From assembly GCF_018598585.1 (NCBI RefSeq), contig NZ_JAHESD010000036.1, positions 1 through 55,569 of the forward strand: a stretch of DNA of 55,569 bases. Direction: 5' to 3'. Shown here one piece after another: positions 19,093 through 26,873 of this stretch (position 1 is its first letter; every line of letters begins with the position of its first letter). Under the pieces are notes generated by a model. That model was given only the letters and a program-made list of their open reading frames with translations, did no database searches and was not told the origin of the DNA. The DNA is from Chryseosolibacter indicum (GTDB taxonomy: Bacteria > Bacteroidota > Bacteroidia > Cytophagales > Cyclobacteriaceae). A program made the position numbers and the translations under genes.

Positions 19093-19195
19093 GATTAAAT
19101 CTATAATGGAGACTTATAAATTCTGTAAGCTCCTTGTTATCCTTCTGTTATATTAACAATTCATGCAAAAATGAATTCTTTAAAATGCTGTTTAT

Positions 19196-19906
19196 TTAAC
19201 TTTCATCATTGGGAAGGTTCTCTGAATTACCTTCAACAACAATAACAATCTCCCCCTTTACTTCTTTGCTTTTAAAATGCTGCAATACTTCTTCAAGCGT
19301 CCCATTAACTGTTTCCTCAAATTTCTTTGTCAGCTCCCTTGACACAGACACTTTTCTGGTGCTTCCAAGATGTTCAACCAATTGCTCCAACGTTTTTACC
19401 AGTCGATAAGGTGACTCATAAAAGATCATTGTTCTTTTTTCAACTGCCAGTTCTTTAAGCAAAGTTAACCTACCTTTTTTATGCGGAAGGAAACCTTCAA
19501 ATACAAATCTATCTGCTGGCAACCCCGATTTAAGCAGCGCAGGAACAAATGCTGTTGCTCCCGGTAAACATTCAATTTGCAGGTCGGCGTGAATACAAGC
19601 TCTTGCTATAAGAAACCCAGGATCAGAAATACCCGGTGTTCCCGCATCAGAAACCAGTGCCATAGTTTCACCTTCCGCTAATCGCTTTAGAAGGTTATTT
19701 AATATCTTATGCTCATTGAAATTATGAAAGCTCTGTATCGGCTTATTAATTTCATAATGCTTCAGAAGAAATCCTGACGTACGGGTATCTTCTGCCAAAA
19801 CAAGATCTACAGATTTTAGAATTTCCAAAGCCCGAAGCGTAATGTCTCCCAGATTACCGATAGGTGTAGGTACAAGAAATAAAGAAGTCTTTCTCCCTTC
19901 CCCCAT
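19196..19906 (-). CDS. rsmI: 16S rRNA (cytidine(1402)-2'-O)-methyltransferase RsmI
   Basis: RsmI methylates the ribose of C1402 in 16S rRNA using S-adenosylmethionine. The 236 residues show the tetrapyrrole-methylase fold motifs of the family: PIGNLGDIT near the N-terminus, LAEDTRTS, SDAGTPGISDPG, PGATAFVPAL and FYESPYR. The ATG overlaps the stop of the upstream pterin dehydratase gene by one base (TAATG), so the two are probably translationally coupled. Confidence 0.95.
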   Translation of the reverse strand: MGEGRKTSLFLVPTPIGNLGDITLRALEILKSVDLVLAEDTRTSGFLLKHYEINKPIQSFHNFNEHKILNNLLKRLAEGETMALVSDAGTPGISDPGFLIARACIHADLQIECLPGATAFVPALLKSGLPADRFVFEGFLPHKKGRLTLLKELAVEKRTMIFYESPYRLVKTLEQLVEHLGSTRKVSVSRELTKKFEETVNGTLEEVLQHFKSKEVKGEIVIVVEGNSENLPNDES

Positions 19907-20139
19907 TATATTAACTTATTTATTTCAGCAGCAAGGGTCCTGTCTTTATCGGTAATAACGTTGCCAGCATCGTGCGTGCATAATTCAATTAAAACCTGAT
20001 TATAAGTATTTGTCCAGGTAGGATGATGATTTATTTTCTCAGCTACAATGGCAACCTTTGTCATAAAGCCGAAAGCTTCTATAAAATTCTTGAACTTAAA
20101 ATTTCGCTTTAAACGATTGTTCTCTTCCTGCCAATCCAT
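19906..20139 (-). CDS. 4a-hydroxytetrahydrobiopterin dehydratase (pterin-4a-carbinolamine dehydratase)
   Basis: A small enzyme that dehydrates the pterin carbinolamine formed by aromatic amino acid hydroxylases. The active-site signature EKINHHPTW and the later THDAGNVITDKD segment are clear. I start at the ATG at 20139 (MDWQEENNRLKR), giving 77 residues that open as the family does; an ATG at 20190 would add 17 residues not expected in the family. No phenylalanine hydroxylase gene is seen in the window. It may alternatively serve pterin recycling for molybdopterin or folate. Confidence 0.87.
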   Translation of the reverse strand: MDWQEENNRLKRNFKFKNFIEAFGFMTKVAIVAEKINHHPTWTNTYNQVLIELCTHDAGNVITDKDRTLAAEINKLI

Positions 20140-20193
20140 AATGCTCCAAGTTTTACAAGTACGATTTAAAACATTTGGCAAGAAAAGCAAAGC

Positions 20194-20457
20194 TTACAAA
20201 GCAATAAGTCCTTCAATAGTAGAGGCTTGCTCATAAATATCAACCACGGCTTCACTTGAGGGCATCATCATCTGTATCGTTATACTTGTGTATTTACCCT
20301 TTGTAGAATGTTTCTCTGAAGCTTCATGCTGAGGAAAAAGTCTTTTTACTGCATCCTCTTTTCCTGTAGGTACAATAAATTTAAAAATATATAGGGATGG
20401 CCAAGCATAATGTTGGTCGAGTTTGAGCTTAAAGTTTTCAATCCACTGCTTATCCAT
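20194..20457 (-). CDS. DUF493 (YbeD-like) family protein
   Basis: An 87-residue protein matching the DUF493/YbeD family by length and by the pattern WPSLYIFKFIVPTG, then KYTSITIQMMMPSSE and a terminal helix (VVDIYEQASTIEGLIAL). The family has a ferredoxin-like, ACT-resembling fold and no proven function. In proteobacteria it sits near lipB, but no lipB is seen here. The gene begins 11 bases after the terminator that ends the PPIase gene, so it probably has its own promoter or depends on readthrough. Confidence 0.82.
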   Translation of the reverse strand: MDKQWIENFKLKLDQHYAWPSLYIFKFIVPTGKEDAVKRLFPQHEASEKHSTKGKYTSITIQMMMPSSEAVVDIYEQASTIEGLIAL

Positions 20458-20467
20458 AAAAATAAAA

Positions 20468-20492
20468 CCGCCCTTGCTTTAGACAAGGGCGG
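20468..20492 (-). terminator. Intrinsic terminator after the PPIase gene
   Basis: A perfect 9-base GC-rich stem (20468-20476 with 20484-20492), 7-base loop, and a T-rich tail on the minus strand. It lies 20 bases past the PPIase stop. Confidence 0.85.
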
Positions 20493-20511
20493 CTTCTCGT
20501 ATTAAAATCGA

Positions 20512-22635
20512 TTAATAAAATTTATAACGCTTGTCTTCAATATCTGCATTGTCTTTTATAGCCTCTGCAATACTAAATGAAGATCTATTCAAGGCATTCT
20601 GTTCCAAAGGCGCTTTAAAATTACTGTATTCCTGAATCTCAGGAGCAACCGTTTTATTTTGCACCTCTATTACAAACACTCCATTTTCACCGGCAAACGG
20701 CTTAGAACGCTTACCATTTTCAAGAGAAAAGGCTACTCCAATTGCCTTAGGATCAAAGCCTGCCGTTGGTAATGAATTACTGCTAAGCTTTAGGTCACTT
20801 GTACTGTAAACATTGGCATCACTTCCATAAGCTTTTGCAATTTCATCTAACGTTCCGTTAGCAGCCTGAAGTTTCTCAATGATTTGCTTGCTCTTAATTT
20901 CATTGCGAACCAGAGGTAAAATTTCATCTCTAACTGTCTCGAGAGAGCGGTATCCCTTATCAGTTTTACCAGTAAGTACCGCTACCGCGTATTGATCCTG
21001 AAGGTCAAAAACCTCAGATACTTTGCCAACAGAAGCGTCTCTGAAGGCCCACTGAACAATTTGACGTGCTTCACCTAGAGTACCGATTCTTCGCTCGTCA
21101 GCACCGATGTTTTTAGCATCAAGAGCCGCATAACCTTCTTTTTTTGCTCTCTCTACAAATTCCTTTTCATCAGATAAATCAGCTGCAAATGCTTCTGCTT
21201 TTCTGTAGATTTCGTTTGTTGTTTCATCGCTTGCTGATATCTCCCTTTGAACGGTAGCTAATTTATAAGCTGTATTATCCTTAGCATTAGTAACCTTAAT
21301 GATGTGATATCCAAATTGCGTTTCAACTACATCATTAAGCAGGCCCGGTTTATTAACAGCGAAAACTGCATCTTCAAAAGGCTTAACCATTCGTCCGGAT
21401 GAGAACCATCCCAAATCGCCACCGCGTGTTGCAGTTCCGTCTGTTCCGTGTTCTCTTGCTTTTGCCTCAAAAGAAGCTCCTCCTTTAATTTCTTTTAAGA
21501 TATTTCGAGCCTTTTCTTTTGCCGCCGCTTTTGCCTCAGGAGTCTCGTTATCCCATTTTATCAAAATGTGACTTGCTCTAGCACTTGAAACAGTGTCTTT
21601 TGTAATACCTGACACCTTCACTACTTTGTAAGTATTGCCATCAACAAATGGGCCGATTACTTTGCCTTCTTTTAGATCCTCTGAATTAATAAACTCAGGA
21701 AGTGAGGATACATTAAAGGTCCCAAAAGCATCTGGTCCCTCAGAATTTGAACTTGCATATGCTGAATCATCCTCAGTTTTAGATAATTCTTGAGCAATCT
21801 TTTGCATTTCATTTTTTATAGCAAGTGTATCATCTGCTGTCGGAACAATAGGAAAAGCTGCGTACTTAACATCCCGTGACTCCTCAGTTTTGTATTTTTC
21901 CTTGTTTCTGTTGTAGTAGTCTTTAAGGTCAGAGTCGCCAACATTGGCAGCTGAATCACTTACTGCATAATAAGGGACGTAAACAAACCTTGCTTCCGCT
22001 ACATCTGATTGTAAGTGATACTCACGTTCTGCCTCAGCTTTTGTAACGTAGTTTGTCTTGATAAGCAAATTCTCATATTTAATGCGCTCACGTCCGGGAA
22101 TCAAATCACGTTGAAATATCTCCCAACGCGTACGCTGTTCCTGCCACATTTGTCGCATCTGAGGATCTGCAGGCGGGTTATTAAGCTCTTTCAAATAGCT
22201 GATCAATCTATCTTTGTCGAACTGGCCTGTCTGAGGATTGGTAAAAGCTTGCTTAATGTTTTCATCAACGTTTTTACCCCACACCATATCTTCCTGTTCT
22301 TCCGCTGGTACATCAACCCCAACTTTATCGTATTGCTTTTGAATGGCGTATCTTAGAATCAACAACTCCCAGGCTTGCTGACGGAGGGTCGGCATCTCAT
22401 TTTCACCCGGCTGACGGCCAAAGTTAAGGATATAGTTTGCTTCACGCTCCTGAACCGCCTGTTGGTACTCCTCAAGTGAAACCGAATGCCCTCCGATTTC
22501 TCCTACTTCGTTGTTGTTAAAAAGTACTGAGCTGCTCCCAAAAAGATCGTTCAGGATAAAAGCTAAGATCGCAACAAACACAAATATCACCACCCAGGTG
22601 CCCATTTTGTTGCGCAAGGTCCCAATCAATGCCAT
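20512..22635 (-). CDS. Membrane-anchored periplasmic peptidyl-prolyl isomerase (SurA/PpiD-like)
   Basis: A 707-residue folding factor for exported proteins. A single N-terminal membrane helix (about 13-33) follows a short cytoplasmic tail (MALIGTLRNKMG), as in PpiD. A SurA-type N-terminal chaperone region spans about 40-250. A parvulin domain lies at about 352-450, with ASHILIK, GGDLGWFSSGRMVKPFEDAVF and FGYHIIKV motifs. A second, degenerate parvulin-like region may occupy 490-600. In this window it is the last gene of the envelope cluster, but 182 bases and a candidate promoter separate it from the CNNM gene. Confidence 0.9.
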   Translation of the reverse strand: MALIGTLRNKMGTWVVIFVFVAILAFILNDLFGSSSVLFNNNEVGEIGGHSVSLEEYQQAVQEREANYILNFGRQPGENEMPTLRQQAWELLILRYAIQKQYDKVGVDVPAEEQEDMVWGKNVDENIKQAFTNPQTGQFDKDRLISYLKELNNPPADPQMRQMWQEQRTRWEIFQRDLIPGRERIKYENLLIKTNYVTKAEAEREYHLQSDVAEARFVYVPYYAVSDSAANVGDSDLKDYYNRNKEKYKTEESRDVKYAAFPIVPTADDTLAIKNEMQKIAQELSKTEDDSAYASSNSEGPDAFGTFNVSSLPEFINSEDLKEGKVIGPFVDGNTYKVVKVSGITKDTVSSARASHILIKWDNETPEAKAAAKEKARNILKEIKGGASFEAKAREHGTDGTATRGGDLGWFSSGRMVKPFEDAVFAVNKPGLLNDVVETQFGYHIIKVTNAKDNTAYKLATVQREISASDETTNEIYRKAEAFAADLSDEKEFVERAKKEGYAALDAKNIGADERRIGTLGEARQIVQWAFRDASVGKVSEVFDLQDQYAVAVLTGKTDKGYRSLETVRDEILPLVRNEIKSKQIIEKLQAANGTLDEIAKAYGSDANVYSTSDLKLSSNSLPTAGFDPKAIGVAFSLENGKRSKPFAGENGVFVIEVQNKTVAPEIQEYSNFKAPLEQNALNRSSFSIAEAIKDNADIEDKRYKFY

Positions 22636-22710
22636 AATTTATTTGCTAGTGTTATTAAATGACGTAATAAAAACTGCCGTTTAAGTGATACTTCAAATGA
22701 ATGAAGCCTG

Positions 22711-22718
22711 CAAATTTA
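22711..22718 (-). promoter_or_regulatory. Candidate -7 box for the PPIase gene
   Basis: On the minus strand this reads TAAATTTG, a perfect TAnnTTTG match, 75 bases before the ATG. No TTTG is seen at the -33 position, so confidence is low. Confidence 0.3.
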
Positions 22719-22817
22719 AGTGGTTATTGTCATTAGTAAAACATAGTGCGTAAAAAAGAAATACACACGTTCACATCAAGCAGAAACAGAAGGATAAGTA
22801 ATTGATAATCAATAAGG

Positions 22818-24086
22818 CTATTTTTTATCAATCACTAATTTAACTATGTTAATTCTTGTCTCTTCTGTTGATTCTATAATAAAAGTAAATGGTTCAAGCC
22901 TTATTATTTCCCCCGGTTTAGGAATATTTCGCGCATTTTCAAGAATAAGACCTCCTAAAGTTTCATAATCACCTACAGGTAAGTTCCACCCATAATTGTC
23001 ATTTAAATAGTCGATTTCTAACCTTGCACTAAGCCTGTATGTGTTATTATCAATCTTTAACTCGATAAGATTATCTACATCATGCTCATCCTCTATCTCT
23101 CCAAATATCTCTTCAATAACGTCCTCCATACTGACTAATCCGGATGTACCACCAAATTCATCGACTACTACGGCAAGGCTTTTGCGTTCATTAATTAGCC
23201 GGATCATCAACTCATTTGCCAAGGTTGTCTCCGGAACTGTAATGATAGGAGTTAATATTTCTTCAATTGTCTTAGGTTTTTTAAATAAGGCCGATGAGTG
23301 GCAATAACCAATAACATCGTCTATTGCTTCCCTATAAACAAGTATTTTTGAATGCCCACTATCAATAAAAGTTTGATGCAGCTTTTGAATCCCATCGCTA
23401 AGGTTCACAGCAACAATTTCAGTGCGTGGAATCATGCAATCTCTTACCCTCACCGTTTTGAAGTCTAGCGCATTGGTTAATATCCTCTTATCAAGTTCTA
23501 TGTTTTCTTCATCAGGCTTAATTCGGTGAATACTTTGCAAATACTGATTTACATCGGTTAAGCCGAACACCGGTCTCTCTTTAGAGTAGGCTAAACCGAG
23601 CACACTTACAATGATAAACTTTGAAAAGGAGGTCACTAAGTACACCAATGGGAATAAACACAATGCGAATAAGGCAAAAGGAATTGCCAATATTGTAAGC
23701 ATCTTGTTTGAATTAATGATGAAAAGGCTTTTTGAAAGAAATTCAGCTGTATATAGAATAATTAGCGTAAGCAGAAATGTAAGTATCACAAGCAGTAGCC
23801 AGATACTGGTAAGTGTAGGTGCCCAGCTGACTAAGGCCGGAACAATCAATTGAGTTGTTAGCGTAGAGAATAGAATAAGTGCTGCGATGTTTCCAATTAG
23901 TGTTGTCCCGATAAACCAGGTAGGACGATCAATAAAAAAACAAAGTATCTGACCGGGAATTTGCCCTAGCTTACCCTCAAGTTCTATTTGTAATTTATTT
24001 GCTGATAAGAAAGCTACCTCTATTCCTGAGAAAAAAATGGCGAACGTGAGAGAAACTAAAATACCTGCTATAATAGGAGCTTCCAT
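22818..24086 (-). CDS. CNNM/CorC-type membrane protein with CBS pair (hemolysin family)
   Basis: The 422 residues follow the DUF21-CBS-CBS-CorC_HlyC architecture: three to four N-terminal membrane helices (about 1-150), a tandem CBS pair (about 200-325, starting VRDCMIPRTEI and ending VVDEFGGTSGLVSMEDVIEE), and a C-terminal CorC_HlyC domain (about 340-422). Relatives export magnesium or cobalt; in Bacteroidota the gliding protein GldE has the same layout, so GldE is a possible identity that I cannot separate from general paralogues. The ATG abuts the stop of the 53-residue gene (TAA then ATG), which implies translational coupling. Confidence 0.88.
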   Translation of the reverse strand: MEAPIIAGILVSLTFAIFFSGIEVAFLSANKLQIELEGKLGQIPGQILCFFIDRPTWFIGTTLIGNIAALILFSTLTTQLIVPALVSWAPTLTSIWLLLVILTFLLTLIILYTAEFLSKSLFIINSNKMLTILAIPFALFALCLFPLVYLVTSFSKFIIVSVLGLAYSKERPVFGLTDVNQYLQSIHRIKPDEENIELDKRILTNALDFKTVRVRDCMIPRTEIVAVNLSDGIQKLHQTFIDSGHSKILVYREAIDDVIGYCHSSALFKKPKTIEEILTPIITVPETTLANELMIRLINERKSLAVVVDEFGGTSGLVSMEDVIEEIFGEIEDEHDVDNLIELKIDNNTYRLSARLEIDYLNDNYGWNLPVGDYETLGGLILENARNIPKPGEIIRLEPFTFIIESTEETRINIVKLVIDKK

Positions 24087-24248
24087 TTATGATTTATTTC
24101 GCTTTCTTAAATTTAGAATAAAAAAAAGAATCAACGCCACCATTACAACCCAGTAAGCATTCGCAAATCCGATTGTCATGATTTGATGGATGCCGATAAT
24201 TAAGAAAGCTACAGCGAGTGAAAGAAGAATAACGTCAACGAGTTTCAT
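24087..24248 (-). CDS. Small two-helix membrane protein, 53 residues, function unknown
   Basis: An ATG at 24248 opens a 53-residue frame ending in TAA at 24087-24089. It contains two hydrophobic helices: about 4-20 (VDVILLSLAVAFLIIGI) and about 30-46 (NAYWVVMVALILFFILN), then a basic tail RKRNKS. The basic end suggests both termini face the cytoplasm. The stop codon directly adjoins the ATG of the CNNM gene, and the start lies 38 bases after the lptC stop, so the operon has no room for it to be accidental. I do not recognise a family. It may assist the CNNM transporter or the LPS export line. Confidence 0.72.
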   Translation of the reverse strand: MKLVDVILLSLAVAFLIIGIHQIMTIGFANAYWVVMVALILFFILNLRKRNKS

Positions 24249-24286
24249 AACCTAAAGCAAAGATATCATGGATTACAGTAGCAATC

Positions 24287-24808
24287 CTATTCCTTCACTG
24301 CAAATTCACCAGTTGGTTGAAGGATAGTGTAATCAGACATATCCTGTTTTGCGTCAAGACCTTTACCGTAAATGACATCCTCCTCCTGGCGTATTGTAAC
24401 AAATTTCTCTGTAAAGATTTTCTCTTCCGCAGGTTTCCAGAAAAGCTCTTCTGTATTAAGCTGCTCATTCTTCGCAACATTCTTTACCTCTACTTTTCCC
24501 CTGCCACGCCATTGATTATCCTTTTTAAAATAGTAAGCCTCATTAGCACGAAGGGTTGATTCAAGTTTACCTGTTAAATCGTAGAATTCAAGATAAATGC
24601 CTTTAGGAAACTCCCTGTCACCGTTTTCATATTCATAAACCTTATCTGCCAGCATCTTCACCTTTACCCTGTCATTTTCACTGTAGAACAACTCCATTTT
24701 CTCTACCTCCCGCGCTGGCCCAGTGTACTCAACGGGCTCCTTAACCTCAGATTGATTACAACTTGTCAAGCACAACGAAAGCAGGAAAATCAATAACGAA
24801 AAGGCCAT
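24287..24808 (-). CDS. lptC: LPS export periplasmic protein LptC (lipoprotein form)
   Basis: LptC bridges the inner-membrane LptBFG complex to LptA in lipopolysaccharide transport. The beta-rich body shows LptC/OstA features such as ADKVYEYENGDREFPKG, LESTLRANEAYY and the repeated GRGKVEVKN and YGKGLDA segments. I start at the ATG at 24808, which gives 173 residues and a lipoprotein signal with lipobox LTSC (C17). An ATG at 24886 would add 26 residues before the signal and overlap the upstream gene. The chosen ATG sits in the right arm of a hairpin (24799-24827). Cluster context with coaX, an outer-membrane protein and a PPIase supports the envelope role. Confidence 0.8.
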   Translation of the reverse strand: MAFSLLIFLLSLCLTSCNQSEVKEPVEYTGPAREVEKMELFYSENDRVKVKMLADKVYEYENGDREFPKGIYLEFYDLTGKLESTLRANEAYYFKKDNQWRGRGKVEVKNVAKNEQLNTEELFWKPAEEKIFTEKFVTIRQEEDVIYGKGLDAKQDMSDYTILQPTGEFAVKE

Positions 24809-24827
24809 AGGTATGCTATGGCCTTTT
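24799..24827 (-). promoter_or_regulatory. Hairpin spanning the lptC start codon
   Basis: A perfect 12-base inverted repeat (24799-24810 and 24816-24827) with loop gtatg. On the minus strand its second arm contains the lptC ATG (ctATGgcctttt). It lies 25 bases after the outer-membrane protein stop. It could be a terminator or attenuator, since the second arm ends in four T, or it could mask the lptC start from ribosomes. Confidence 0.55.
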
Positions 24828-24851
24828 GGTGCATTAATATTTCTTATCCTT

Positions 24852-26123
24852 TTAATCAAATTTCCTTCTGATAAACCACTGATCATTGAATGTTATGCCA
24901 AAGTACACCCGAAAATAATCCTCTTCGAAAATGTTCTCTTTTCTGTTCCCTCGCTTCCCATATTTAAATGCAAAGTCTAAGCTTGAACGGCCCGTGGGAA
25001 GCGAAAAGCCAAAATTAATGCCAATATCTTTCACACTGTTATTATTTGCTAAATAAGGATATTCCTCTATTGAGCCGCCTACCCTATAGGTAATTCTTTT
25101 AAGGTAGTTCTCTGAAGCAAAAGCATCTGGAGTTATTTCACCACCTAAAGAAACCCTCCATGCACTCTTTAACCCCTCGTCGTCTTTATTTACACTTTTA
25201 AAGTTAGTCCAATCACGATAGCTGACTTCAGTACCGATTGTCCATTTGCCCCCCCTGCTCAATGAAACACCTGCGGTAATAGCGCCCGGCATTGAGATAT
25301 ATCCTTTATGTGTTGAAAGTGTGTCCTCGTCTGCGCGATCATCAACATTGGAGACGCGGTAAATTGTTGTTCTTTGCCTGGTACTCAAATCTGTTGCAAA
25401 GTCATACACCGCTCCAAAACTCAAGCGGTACTTTTGCCTTGAGAATAAGGAGTCGCGACTGAACGAAAAACCTGCTGAAAAAGCAAAGTCTTTTACATAA
25501 CTACGCTCTTCAATAGCAGCAGGATAATTTATAGGCTGCTGCGAGGTTTTTAATTGTCCTTGATATGTATTTAAAATAGAGCCGAATAAGTAAGATGCCC
25601 TCAATCCAATTGCAATTTCACGTGTTAACCGAACGCCATTAGACCAGCTCAGTTGCGTAACCCCTCCTTCACCACTTTCTATTACATTTATTGAGTCGGT
25701 GCCGTTAATAACTGGTTCTGTATAAGACAACCTGTAATTAACACTTGTATACGGAGACAAAGATATTGAGGTAGACCACTTGGTCGGCTTTATAGGAAAA
25801 GCAGTTGTAAGGTAATTGAGATTGCCCCCTGTATTTTTTTCCCTAGCATCAGCTGCCCTTAAGGTTCTTCTTTCACCTACAACACCAACCTGAAATACAG
25901 TTAGGTTGTTGTAAACCAATAGTGCTGGGTTCTGGGAATTTGCATACCAAAATTGTGGTTGGCTCACGCTTACACCTCCCATTCCCTGGTTATTTACCAA
26001 AGCATTACCATACTGCTCACCAATACCAAATGTACTGAAAGGTGTTTTGGTCGCTTGCCCGTTTACTTGTGTTATTGCTAATAAACTTAATAAGGCGAAG
26101 AAATACGATTTAGAGATTGACAT
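24852..26123 (-). CDS. Predicted outer-membrane beta-barrel protein
   Basis: A 423-residue exported protein. A signal peptide ends near residue 23 (VNGQ). The mature part is rich in alternating strands and aromatic residues, with repeated amphipathic stretches such as WSTSISLSPYTSVNYRLSY and FSFSRDSLFSRQKYRLSFG, and it ends YFGITFNDQWFIRRKFD. A GMGGVSVSQPQFWYANSQNPA segment near the N-terminus resembles the start of FadL/PorV-like barrels in Bacteroidota. Such proteins transport hydrophobic compounds or serve as T9SS partners; which applies here is unknown. It overlaps coaX by 14 bases and precedes lptC. Confidence 0.75.
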   Translation of the reverse strand: MSISKSYFFALLSLLAITQVNGQATKTPFSTFGIGEQYGNALVNNQGMGGVSVSQPQFWYANSQNPALLVYNNLTVFQVGVVGERRTLRAADAREKNTGGNLNYLTTAFPIKPTKWSTSISLSPYTSVNYRLSYTEPVINGTDSINVIESGEGGVTQLSWSNGVRLTREIAIGLRASYLFGSILNTYQGQLKTSQQPINYPAAIEERSYVKDFAFSAGFSFSRDSLFSRQKYRLSFGAVYDFATDLSTRQRTTIYRVSNVDDRADEDTLSTHKGYISMPGAITAGVSLSRGGKWTIGTEVSYRDWTNFKSVNKDDEGLKSAWRVSLGGEITPDAFASENYLKRITYRVGGSIEEYPYLANNNSVKDIGINFGFSLPTGRSSLDFAFKYGKRGNRKENIFEEDYFRVYFGITFNDQWFIRRKFD

Positions 26124-26829
26124 TATAGATCAAAATGCTGTTTAACCCAACAAGAACCAAATCCGGGCTTGCAAATATGGAAGCTTTAAGTTTGTTTTCA
26201 AAAAAGCGAGCGTCTCCGCCGCATAAAATCACCTGCAAATCACCAAATTTCATCCTATATTGTTCAATTATTCCATCCAACTCGGCAACTAAGCCATTAA
26301 TTACCCCGCTTTGAATACAGGTTTCGGTGCTATCGCCTATCAACTCAGGAGTTTCTATCGGTGATATTAACGGTAAGCGGGCAGTAAAAGTATGAACGGC
26401 CTGAAAACGCATCCTTAAACCTGGTGATATCGCTCCTCCCCGATAGTTTCCATCCTTGTCAATAAAATCAAAGGTAATGCAGGTACCCGCATCAATAACA
26501 AGGCAATTATTAAATGGAAATAGTTGCTTTCCTCCAGCAACACCAGCAATTCTATCAACACCTAACGTAGCTGGTGTCTTGTACAAGTTTGTAAGGGGCA
26601 GCGGAAGTGTGTGTCGCAGAATTAATCTTTTTCCATTCACCAATGGCCATTCTGCTATTTCGTCCGCTTCACTTTTTACTGAACTGATTATAAAATTATC
26701 GGCGGTTGAACTTTGCAAAAAGACTTTTAGATCTTTCTGATCGTTAAAGCTATGCTTTTCCATCAGGTTTTGATGATCGAAAATACCTACCTTGGCGGCA
26801 CTGTTACCCAAATCAACAACTACATTCAC
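26110..26829 (-). CDS. coaX: Type III pantothenate kinase
   Basis: CoaX phosphorylates pantothenate, the first step of coenzyme A synthesis. The 239 residues have the ASKHA-fold signatures of the type III family: VDLGNSAAKVG (D6), TLGVDRIAGVAGG, VIDAGTCITFDFID and GGAISPGLRMR. It is the first gene of the leftward envelope cluster and overlaps the following outer-membrane protein gene by 14 bases. It is divergent from anmK with only 43 bases between the two starts. Confidence 0.94.
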   Translation of the reverse strand: MNVVVDLGNSAAKVGIFDHQNLMEKHSFNDQKDLKVFLQSSTADNFIISSVKSEADEIAEWPLVNGKRLILRHTLPLPLTNLYKTPATLGVDRIAGVAGGKQLFPFNNCLVIDAGTCITFDFIDKDGNYRGGAISPGLRMRFQAVHTFTARLPLISPIETPELIGDSTETCIQSGVINGLVAELDGIIEQYRMKFGDLQVILCGGDARFFENKLKASIFASPDLVLVGLNSILIYNVNL

Positions 26830-26865
26830 AGCACGGATGTATTAAATATGAATCGACAATTACGT

Positions 26866-26873
26866 CAAATGTA
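26866..26873 (-). promoter_or_regulatory. Candidate -7 box for the coaX cluster
   Basis: On the minus strand this reads TACATTTG, a perfect TAnnTTTG match, 36 bases before the coaX ATG. It overlaps the first base of anmK on the other strand. No -33 TTTG is visible. Confidence 0.3.

Noticed and set aside
19158-19177. AT-rich hairpin after rsmI (aattcat and atgaatt) as a terminator
   Set aside because: A 7-base AT stem is too weak, and similar ones are expected by chance in AT-rich gaps.
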